Notes under the pieces: generated by a model | Told to the model about the DNA's origin: nothing | The model's input: the letters and a program-made list of their open reading frames with translations, nothing else | The model's database searches: none | Shown: piece after piece, positions 47,501 to 59,500 of the stretch | Numbering within the stretch: position 1 is the stretch's first letter | Layout: the number at the start of each line of letters is the position of its first letter | From: Antedon mediterranea | Taxonomy: Eukaryota; Echinodermata; Crinoidea; Comatulida; Antedonidae | Assembly: GCF_964355755.1 (NCBI RefSeq) | Contig: NC_092673.1 | Coordinates: 23,441,001 to 23,505,000 of the forward strand | Direction of reading: 5' to 3' | Length of the DNA stretch: 64,000 nt | Translations under genes and position numbers: made by a program

Positions 47501-50500
47501 GGCCAAAGTTCAAAATGTCAACTTCAAATTTATGTAACTAAAAAGAGATTGGTACGTTATTTCACAATTTCTAAACTGAAGATTTTTTGTTGTTTACAAA
47601 AACTACTATTCAACATCTGACTGAATCTTGTTTTTTATAGGTGACACAAAACACTGGTCAACAAATCTTGTTCAATGTAAAGATGACATCATTTCACAAT
47701 ATTTGTTCAACATTTTTAAAATGAATTTCCTTAAACAACTGCACTGAAAACGTCATTCTATTTTTGACATATCTCCCACAATGCATAACATAAACAAACA
47801 TAATTTCTAATGTGAGGTCAACAAATCTTGTTCAATGTAAAGATGACATAATTTTAAGATATTTGTTCAAAATATTAAAAAATGGATTCCCTTAAACAAC
47901 TGTATTGAAAACATTTTTGACATACCTCCCACAATGCGTCAGGACATAATGAATACATTCTAATGTGAGAATTAACCATGTTTCACTGACCTATACAGGG
48001 CTTTACCGGCTTCTATCATCATCCAATCAAGAGCAAAGTCAGTCTGCCGAACAAATGATGAGAGCTTTCTAACCACAAAATGACCAATCTTTAAAACAAC
48101 TTCAGGTTTATTCCTCATAATACTGTAATAGGAGATATTTTGAATCAAAGATAAAGTAATGCATGACAAGTTAACCAATCAAATGGCTCAGATGTGTTTT
48201 AAAAACTTGATAAAATAGAAGTGGAAGAATTGTAGTGGAGCTGTAGCTTGGTGGTTAATGTGCTTGCCTTCCCAATTCCAAGGTCCATGGTTCAATCCTG
48301 AGCTAGTGCCAGGGTTGTAACTAACGACTCTTTCAACTCCACATCGTATACCTCAAATGAGACTTATTATAAAATAGTTTATCCATCCTGTAATTGGCGA
48401 GTTTGTGCTCGCTGTTGGATACGTATGCGATAGACATATGAATTTAAAAAAAAAAAGTTTGTCCTCGCATTCGTAAAACCAGGTTCAGTTTTTTCTCACT
48501 GATTGTACTTAAACTATAAACAAAAAATAATGTCATACCTGTAAAAACTGGTCTTGCTAATTACGACAACTCTAGAATAAATAAGTGCTTTAACAGTAAA
48601 GAAAGCAGGCTCTCCAGTAAGGACAGCTAACTCTCCAATGAATTCACCTGGATGTGCTTTAAATACACCCTTCTCTTCAGCACTGTCCACCGTCTTCTGC
48701 ATCATGCCAAGTTTACCACTGACGATGAAAAATAAGCTGGCATCCTACACAAAAATTAATACAATATATTATCATTAATAATAATATCCTGGATTTATAT
48801 AGCACCTAATGTTGTGAAATCTCTAAGAGTTGAACTTTATCACCTCGGTCAATTTTTGCATCAAACACGTATGGAAACATACTCCCATAATGCAGCTAGT
48901 AATCAGCACAAAATTGTGTCTTGATTTAACAGGGGATCAATTTTTACACCTGGGTGGAGAGAGGCAAAGGTAAGTATCTTGCCTAAGGATACGAGCAATG
49001 CGGTGAGAGTTGGATTCGAACCACAGTCTCATGATCAGTAGTCCAACATCCAACACACTGCGCCACACACCCTTACATATATATAGATACATTTGTTAAT
49101 TATCCAATTTAGAAATTTACTAAACATTCCCATAAAACATTATTTTTTTACATACATATGCAAATAATATGTTAAATAAAGTCCCACTTTTTGGACACCA
49201 TTATTCAGTAGACACATTTATTAGGGGAATATTTTTGTGGGCTTGACGGTTCTACCCTTTTCGGGTCCTAATATATGGTGATCAAATTATAAAAATTTAA
49301 GATGCAAAAAGTTAGAAAGTAAAATTGATTCCAATTGAAACTTGTGTTGGGTAAGCCATTACAAAACAATTATTGCAACATACATCTGATGCATTTGTTT
49401 TGCAGACAAATGAAACAGAGTATTCTCACCTGACCATGTGTGATCGTATATTCAAACGAAAATTACATGGACTTAACAAAGCGAATGCATTACCTGATCA
49501 CCTTCGTGGGTTAAAATGCTACCAGCGTCAACATGAGCTAACTGAAGATGTCCATCCAGATAGGCCTCATCCTGACAATAAATAAACAAAAATTACAACA
49601 ACAAATGTTACAGTATTATTTATAATTATTTAAATCTGTAGTTTATGGTCAAATTACATTAATATATACTCTCTATGGTACAATTTATTTGAATAAATAG
49701 GAAAGAAAATATGCTTAAAATGATTATGTTTCACAAAGTTCTGACTTACATCACAAAGTTCTGACTTACCTCACAAAGTTCTGACTTACCTCACAAAATT
49801 CTGACTTACCTAACAAATTTCTGACTTACCTCACAAAGTTCTGACTTACCTCACACATTTCTGACTTACATACCCAAAGTTCTGAATTACATCACAACAT
49901 TTTAACTTGCATCACAAATTTCTGACTTACATAACAAAGTTCTGACTTTACCTTACAAAGTTCTGACTTATCTCACAAAAGTCTGACTTACATCACAAAG
50001 TTCTGACTTACCTTACAAAGTTCTGACATAATCTCACAAAGGTCTGACCTTCATCACAAAGTTCTGACTTATACATAACCCAAGTTATGATTTACAGTAC
50101 ATAACCCAAGGTATGACATGCAATACAAAGTTCTAACTTACCTAACCAAAGTTCTGACTTACATAACCAAACATTCTAACTTGCATCACAAATTTCTGAT
50201 TTACACCACAAAGTCATGACTTACATTACATAGTTCTGATATACTATACAATGTTGTGACTTACATCAAAACCAAATAGTTTTGTTAGATCAGTCTGTGC
50301 CAAGGCCAATATATCATCATCTGAATACATGCTATCACCAGACTTGGTTCGAGATCTTGTAGTTGTTCCTAGTTCCTCACTTATCTGTGTTGCTAACTTT
50401 CTTGGTTTCTCTAGTGGTTTTCCATCAGCATCCTATAAATAAAAAAACAAACATCATCTTTAAGCTCTGTCTACACTATCAAACTTTATGTGACAAAAAA

Positions 50501-53500
50501 ATGTGCTGTACATATATATGGACATGATGATGTCATATCACTACCATATTTAAGCATATCACTACCATATTTGGGCATAAAGTTTAATAGTGTAGACAAA
50601 GCTTTAAGCTCTGTCTACTAGTGTGACAAAAGAGTGTGATGTGCCTAATGGTAGTGGTATGCCCAAATATGACATCATCATGTCCATATAGGGGCAAATA
50701 ACATTCTTTTGTCACATGAAGTTTGAGCTTTAGATTGCTTAAGTAATTCAGTGAAATCCTTTTCTTCGGACACCCCTATTAAGGGGACATTTTCCTGTGA
50801 AACAAACATTGAGAAGTATATCATTATACACTTTGGCCGACCCCTATTCAGGGGGACACCCCTTGGACACCCCTTGGACACCCCTTTTTTGTGTATGAAA
50901 GATGTCCACTTATTAACAAGGGTTCTTCTGTATTGAAAAGGTTTTCAATTTAAAGTATCATTTTTCTTTTATAATATTTATAATGAATCAACTGCAAAAT
51001 ATATTATTAAATATTAACATTCTGATCTCTATCAGTGAAGTTCATTGGAAAAAAAAACCAAAATTTGTTAAATTCTTGTTGGTTATAAGGCAACACATTA
51101 AGTTTTTGCAAAGATATTTATCGACTAAATAAATCTAACTGGCCTTTACAAAAGTCATTCAATTCACATTTTTCAAAGAAATTTACTAATTTAAAACGAA
51201 ATTTGAGTTGATTGATTGTGTTTGCTAAAGTTATTAGAGCACCATCTCAAATAAACTATCTCACACTCACTAATGTATATCACATTTGTAATTGTCTGTG
51301 TGGGATTTATTTTTAATTATTCGAACGAAATAAAATGGTCGTGATAATATCAAATGATTAAGTGTGGTCTAAATATTGAGGTATTATAAATTGGCTAGAT
51401 TGGTAACTTCAATGTTATTGCAGTTGAAAAAGTGATTCACTGTGGAGAGGGTGCACAGAATTTGGCTGCAGCAATCAGCCAATCAGATACAGCCAGTCAC
51501 GCCCACTACACAGTCACGCACCACTACACCTGTATTGAATGTATCAACGAAAGAGCGAATTCCTTGCACGTACAAATGTACATATCAAGAAATTATCCAA
51601 TTCATTGCTATTAACAATATAATTGATTCAATAAAAATTGTGCTGTGCTTTAACAATAATATTGTTACATATAAGACATATTGTGTGTTATATATATGAA
51701 GTATATATATTGTAGGATTATACTCTTTACACTATTTTTGAAGAAATATAAATCAACCATTTTGAAAGCCCTATCCCTGTGTTTATCACTTTGCTGTCGG
51801 TCTATCCTTACCCTAATATACCTCAATGGGTCTAAACCATATCTATGTCATTGCGGTAAGGATTTTTGACAACAGACATACTGCTGAAATTGAATGATGT
51901 CCAATAAACTTTGTTTTTAAAAAACTGAAATTTTTAAACTTTGGTTTAATAATATTCTTCTAGTCTATGTTTTTTTTATTACAAAATTGTCATACCTTGG
52001 GTACATCTTCAAGATTTAGTACCCTAGCCCTACCAGCCGCTGCTTCAAAATCTGATGGACTCATACTCATTCTATTGTGACCAAGTTCAAATGCAGTTGC
52101 TCTTCTGATCAATTTTGATGTGGAGGCACCCTCTGTAAAAACAAAACACAAATAAAACAATGTAATTAAATCCGAGGGAATATAGAATTAAAGACTTATG
52201 AACACTCCAGTAAAGTTATTCTACACTCTGAATAAATGCCCTATTCCCATGAAAGTTGATAGTCTCAACAAATATGAGCCTTACACATAATTAACGAGTA
52301 CAAAGGTATTGGAGTATATCCATTTTGATTATACACACAAAAAAGAATTAACCAGACACATAGAAGTTATTAGGGAGCTTTTGTATTGACCTAGTACCAA
52401 ATGTTAAATCAACTTGTGTATACAGGGACCTTTTTCTTCCTTGACACCGAATTCTATGACCAGACAACCACCATTAATGCATAGGTCATTAGTCCTAGGT
52501 TGTAGCTAATCAGAAACTCTCTATTAATTATTTAAGAACTTACGGGATGATGTTCGTTTCACACGACCTTCATTTTCACTATCTGAAGTTGTACTCATGT
52601 ATCTTTCTGTTAAAAAAAACCAAAAAGATAATCATTATTTATATACTACAGAATATTTTACATACAAAAACAAAATACAACAAATCGTCAATTTGTTATG
52701 TACAAAATTTGGCTCATCACCAAAAAAGTTCATCTTTGTTTTTAATCCAGAGATAGATGGTGAAAAACAACAATGTGGAAATATTTGTATTCTCTTCATA
52801 TACCCTACTCTTTAGGGAAAACCTCCTTTATTAAAGACTTCACGCACAATACAATTACATAGCATTTGATTATTGACCAATAGATAGGCCTAACATTCTT
52901 GTTTTGGCCATGTTCAATTTGGCCATTTTTTTATTTTTTTCTTTAATTTGAAAGAATTTACAATTTGGGGGAAAAAAACCCACTTTTCGCTAGTTCTGAC
53001 CTTAGAGTGAGCGTATTTGACCTTAGCATGATTGTATAAATTTTTGATTAAGGTTTACTGTCTGTTCACAGGATTATATAAAGCTTTTAAATTCTGGAAA
53101 CACCCAATAATAAGTTTACCTCCTCCCTTAATGAGTAACTCTCGTATTTTCTCCTCATCTTGATAATCTATGACTCTTGTAACTTTTTCACTGCTACTGG
53201 AAGAGCTTGCTAGTGATTGGATGCTTATTTTCTTACTAGGGCTAACTTTTGGTGATAGTTGATGGATAGATAGTTTTGGATCGCTTGTGTCTTCCTATAT
53301 ACAAAGTGGGATAATAAAACTCATTATTCACATACTTTTCTTTTGTTTAGTTTCTTTTTCATTATCGAACCAAATGCTACATTTTATCTTAATGTGCTAC
53401 TCAGTAAAAGGGGAACGCTGGCTCTTAGAATTTAGTTCCTTTTTGTGTGATCCTGCTACTTTTACTTCGTGGTTCTTCTGTTGTTGTGTTTGTGATGTTT

Positions 53501-56500
53501 TGGCAATAAAATAAATAAGAATAAAACCATTGCAACATCAATCATAAGCAAACAAAAGATATGACTATCCAATTTACAGGCAAGGAAGAAACCTACGCAA
53601 TTTCAACTACTTTCCTAAGCGAATTTTTTTGAAAAAACCAAGGATTATATATCACCATTTAAGTCAAATTGATAAATCGACCTCTGGTCCGAGAAAAGAA
53701 ACAAACAATACAAAGTTAGTTAAAATCAAAATCGTATGGCATTTAATGAACAGGCAAACTGCCTTAAAATACTGACTTGTTTCGATTTTGATCTTAACTC
53801 GAAAGTTTGGTATCATACATGATTTATCTGACAAAGTTAGTTATTTTTAAATTTACCTTATTGATTAACTCATGTGATAAACCTAGATAGTTATGAAGGG
53901 TCTGGAATGTTACTCTCTGAAGACGCACCATGATCATCTGAACGACTCGAACCATAGACTCAGGATATCGTTCAAAAACATTACTGAACGCAATGGCTGG
54001 AAGACGAAGGACCACGGTGTCTTCTGCAGCTCTTGCCGATACAGTTTTATAAGGTGCAAGATGACCCTAGTAAAATTTATAAATGAAAATAAATGTTTGA
54101 ATTAAGCTCTATCTACACTATTAAACTTTATGTGACAAAAAAATGTGATGTGCCCATAAATGGACATGATGATGTCATATCACTACCATATTTAAGCAAT
54201 ATCACTACCATATTTGGGCACATCATAATTTTTATCAAACTAATTTGATAGTGTAGAAAGAGATTTATATGCATGTTGAAAGTAAAACAAAATTGATTCA
54301 ATATCATTGTACTGTATAAATATATTATATAAATATTGAAACCCAAACAATGCAATGGAGAATTATTTTTTACCTCCGCCAAGGAGGTATATGTAATAGG
54401 TCGTGTGTTTGTTTGTTAGCAGGATTACTCAAAAAGTAATTACAAGATCTTTACTAAAAATGAATACACATATAGATATGTGATCAAGGACCATTCCATT
54501 AAATTTTGGGACCATGGTCCTAATTCTGGACCACTTTTTAGTATACTTTTCAGACCTGCTAGTGTTAAAAGATAGGACAGAATTTTTCAAAAGCTGGCGA
54601 GCAGTCTTAAAGTAACAAGTAAACTGAAATTGCATTTTCTCGAGAACTACTTGTCCAAAAAAGAGGCAAGAGTTATATTTGTGATTTTTAATTTTAAAAC
54701 ATAATTTGATTCAATGTGCACGTTTTTTGATGCGAGTAGTTTAAAAACCCTATTTCTTTTCAAACACAATCGTTTGATTTTCGCATTGCTGTTCTATTGT
54801 TAGTCAACTGAAGCTAATTGTTAATTGAAAGGCTTGTTACATAACCATTGCACCAAACTCGCATACATGCTTGTAGTGAAATTAGCCTAAATAAGAAACA
54901 GCATTAAGACACACACAAATATATATATATATATATATATTTTTTCCCGGAGAAATCTTATGTAGGAGAATTTTACAGTAGGCGGAGGTATGCACTCTCG
55001 GAGTGGCTTTCTAGTTTTTAGTAATTTAATTGATTTTTTAAATTTCCAGATGACTTTATATTAAGTTTAAAATTTATGTTTAAAAACTTAATGTATGGTT
55101 GATTAATCGGAAATTGAAAACAATTTCAGTATAGTGGATCATCCAATGTGAAACAGTTTCTTATTCAAGTGTATACACCAATCAGTGTTCATTAGCATCT
55201 TTGCGCAAATAAAAATAAATCTATTTACACATTTAATCAAGAAAATGTACCACCACATGAATGTGTGGGTGTAGCATTAATTGTATTGTAATTTTTTTTT
55301 TTTAATGACCATAATAAATACTCAAAATGTGTTATTCAGACAACAATGAACTTGCTTTGATGTACAAAAGATGAGTGGGTAACTATTTATAAAAGTGTCA
55401 ACATATTTGACAGTGATAATAAATTGTACATACTGTTAAAACATCGAGTATACTGAGCAGGCTGTGAACACTGTCACCCGTTGTGACCTGTTTTACTTCA
55501 AACTCTTCACCGCTCTATATAATGATAATAATAACATTTTTATTTTAAAACAGAGGCTCGTTCACAACATAATGTGTTCTTCCACAAGGCCGTATGAAAT
55601 AAATAAAACTACTATATCAAGAGTAAAAACAAATTTAAACAAAAATGAGATTACTCTATGTTTTTGATTTAACTTATTAATCATATTATATTATACTGAA
55701 TATGAACATGAGGTAAAATTAGGGGTCAGAAGATTATACTGATACTAGGTTTATCGCAAATAGAGTGCACTGCGCATGATGGGAAGGAAATGAGGGCACA
55801 CACGTTTACGAGATTTGTTTACATTTTGCCACCATGCATTGTGCAATGACGTTCCTCGTAATAACGAGTTATTTGCGATAAACCTTATGTATTAAAAGTC
55901 TGAATTTAGCTTAAAATAAGGGTGTAATTTTCATTGAAATTAATGATAGAGAAAGCATATGCATGAATAAAAATGAATTCCAATAGAAATTACATGATGA
56001 TTAAACTACGTTTAGGGAGCTTTAAATGAATGAAAAAAGAACATACTGGCTCTGTGATGTATACTTTAAGTCGTCCACTCTGAACTACATAGATACTGTC
56101 ATCACTCTGTCCCCTCCGGAATAAGGAAGCTCCGGCCGGAATAAACTTGGATTCAACTGACCGACATAACTCAAGAAATAAAGGTTTTTCAAAATGTCCA
56201 AATACTCTTTAAAAAAGAATAACAAATAAATACTGTACATGATCTATTAGTATTAACACAAAAGAAGCAAATTGTTTCAAATTAATTAATTAAATTTCAG
56301 TATATCACTGGGCGGTTTCGAATTAATGTTCATTGCCTAATGTGTTTATATATATAAATTAAAAGTATTTCTTCGGAGATCCCGCCTATAAAAAATACTG
56401 AAAGATGAGGGCGTATCAATTTGATCTCCGGTGCGCATGCGTACAACTGAGGACTAGTGCTGTTTCGCACTTTATTAGTACAATTCTAATGATTTTGATA

Positions 56501-59500
56501 CCCCATGTGTGCAATTAGCAAACATTTTTTATAACAAAAATGAAGATTCCGACACAATTTTTGCAGCAATATTGGATCCAAAACAGAGGATAATTGTCTA
56601 ATTTATAGTAGTTTCAAACCTTTCCAGTACAAATTGGGTTATTTTGATACCCCATGTTTATGGATGCTTGCAATAGGAAAAACTACAAAACACATAATCA
56701 TACAATACCATCTTCAACGTTCAAATAACATAAAACAATAGAATTAGTATCATTTACAATTATAGTGCAATTTAAATAGGTGGAATAAAGGCATAGATAA
56801 TATTACTTGTCAAATTTATAAATGAGGTGATTATCTTACAAGGTTACTGGTAATTTTTGTACAGTATTACTATTAAATCTGTGAACCAGCTTGGATTTCA
56901 GCAGGTATAGAATATCTGTTTCATTTTAGGGAGTACATAAATTAATGAGAAGTACAGTAGTATCAAGAAACAAAAATGAAATGCCATAAACCATTCTGGG
57001 ACAGAAAAGTATTTTTTAATATTTTACTTTCCTTATATATTCGGATTCCCAGAGAGCACCGTCACAGCGTTTTTTATAAAATTGTTTGTTATTTCACGCA
57101 TTTGTACATAGTGGAGCGGTGGGGGGTGGCGGGTATCAAAATGACCTGGGAAGGTTTCTTTCATGGTATCTTTTCTAGTTAACTGTAACTTTATGGATGT
57201 CAAAATTATTCTACTGCAGTTACTGAAGTAACTATAATAATAATAAAAACTTTATTTAATCACGGTAACACTTGTTCACCTCAATGGTGTTTTTCGACAA
57301 GGCCGTATACATTCTTTAATTGCAGATGTATGATTTTAGTTTGTTTAAAAGTTTATGAGTGTATAACACCAGAAACAAATAATAACTTCCCGTTAAAAAT
57401 TAAACAAAATGTAGTTTACTACAGTAACTGCAGTACAATCATTTTGAAATAGTCCTATTTCTTTTGACACATACCTTACACTTTTTAGCATGTAAAGAAC
57501 TTCATTAGGTATATGTAGTTCTGGCGGTAGTTGCATCTCCTGCCAGTCAGCCTCCAGGATAGCAGGAGGAGGTTCTTTAACCTGCAAGACTGGCTGATTC
57601 TCACCAGTTTCGTGCAGCTTTAGTATACTAAAGAAAAGAATGGAAGTAGATGTAGAAAGATCAATGAATGATCTACTGTAGATTACAAAATACAATCTAC
57701 AAAATATTCGACAAAATGTTTACTTATTAAAGGTCTATCTACACTATCAAACTTTATGTGACAAAAAAATGTGATGTGCCCATATATTAACATGTCATAT
57801 CACTACCATATTTGGGCATATCACTACTATATTTGGGCATGTCACTACCATATTTGGGCATATCACCACCATATTTGGGCACATCACACTTTTTTTGTCA
57901 AGTTTGATAGTGTAGACAGAGCTTCGGGTGTCCCCTGAATAGGGGTTCGCCATAGTGTTAATAATTCCTCTCGTTTGATATCTCCTCAAAAGGGGTGTCT
58001 TAAAGGAGGTGTTATACTGTCCTAGATCTATTTTTCCTCTAGATTGAAACAAATAATAAGGTAATGTACATTATTATTCTGTTTACCTATACTCAAAATT
58101 AATAATCACATTGTAGAGGTTTTTTTTTAAAGATATTTTTTGTTTGTACTGACCCATTGTGATAAGGCACCTACTTCTTTTAATTTATCTTCTTGTTATT
58201 CAATAAACAGGTAGGTAAAGAATGTAAAGGTCTAAAAAGATAAATGTAAGTAATAAATCGTAACTTCACAGCTTACCTTTTAAGACCTCTGGCAAGGTTT
58301 ATAATATCTCTTTTCTTTTTTAGTCTATTACGTGCAGACAGATCACCATAATGCACCGGCCCCGAAAAAGACTTCACCTGCAGGCAAAACAAAACATTGA
58401 TAAATAACACCCTTTTCACACTGACACCATTAAAAAAAATATATATTTTTTTGTAATTAGTGTGTAAAGGGAACTTCTTTGAAATACAGAAGAATTTCTA
58501 TTAAATTAAAATTGGTTTTCTTATAGTATAAAATATAATACAAAAATGATATTAATGAATCTTCAAGAATCAGCAAAGTGTCCGAATAGATGTTGATCAT
58601 AGTGTTAAGACATTGGTTTCCCCTCATTTTTCATGAGCTACAGTAGCCTTCACCATTTGATTCAAGATTCATTAAACATATCATTATCATTTATGTATTA
58701 TATTTTACTAGTATTAGTACCCATCTTCGACAGGTATGAGCCCCGCTGATTAACATATTTTTCAACAGCGCTGAGGAACCTTGTCAAAACATGGAGGAAA
58801 TATATTTCCTCCATGGTCAAACGTATAGTGCAAAATTATAATATATGCAGGAGTTGAAGTCTCATTTTCTAAATCCATTGATACCAAAAGAATTGAAATT
58901 AAGTTTAACATTACATACGTCTAGTAGGCTAAATGCTTATTATAAGTATGCAATGTATGCGGTCAGTACAATTCATTGTACAAAATAAATACAGAACATT
59001 TTACACTATATATGTATATATACGTTTTATACTGTATATATAAAACGCATTTCATCATTTCTGTTTAATAACAATTGTAAACACTGCACTATTTTTAATG
59101 TAAATGATTATGTGATGTGATGAATTCAACTTACAAATTCATTATTTGTATACCGTTGCATGACATTTGACATTAATGCAAAATCATTTAATTAGTGCAT
59201 ATTATATTATCATTTAAAAGTCTCAAGAAAAATCGTTCGTCAAGGAAATTTCTGACACAACTTGGAATAATCTTGCCTGTTTGTTGCAATTAATAAATAA
59301 ACTGCTCCATTAGCAGCTGTAATGAAAAAGTTGCATTTAAACTGTGTCAAAGTATGCAAAAACATGCAGGCTATTAACAATACTACACCTGTCAATCTAT
59401 GTGACTCATTTTACATAAGAAAAATGCAGTAAAATGGGTCATAAGATCTAGGTACCATTATTATTAGAAATACACACTAAAATTAAGTCTTGTATTTTTT

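Noticed and set aside
49740-50260. CRISPR-like regular repeat array
   Set aside because: Units are contiguous with no unique spacers, lie within an animal gene's intron, and derive from its splice donor.
57795-58052. 85-codon minus-strand frame with repeated CPNMVVI
   Set aside because: It is the translated internal tandem unit of MITE family A copy 11.
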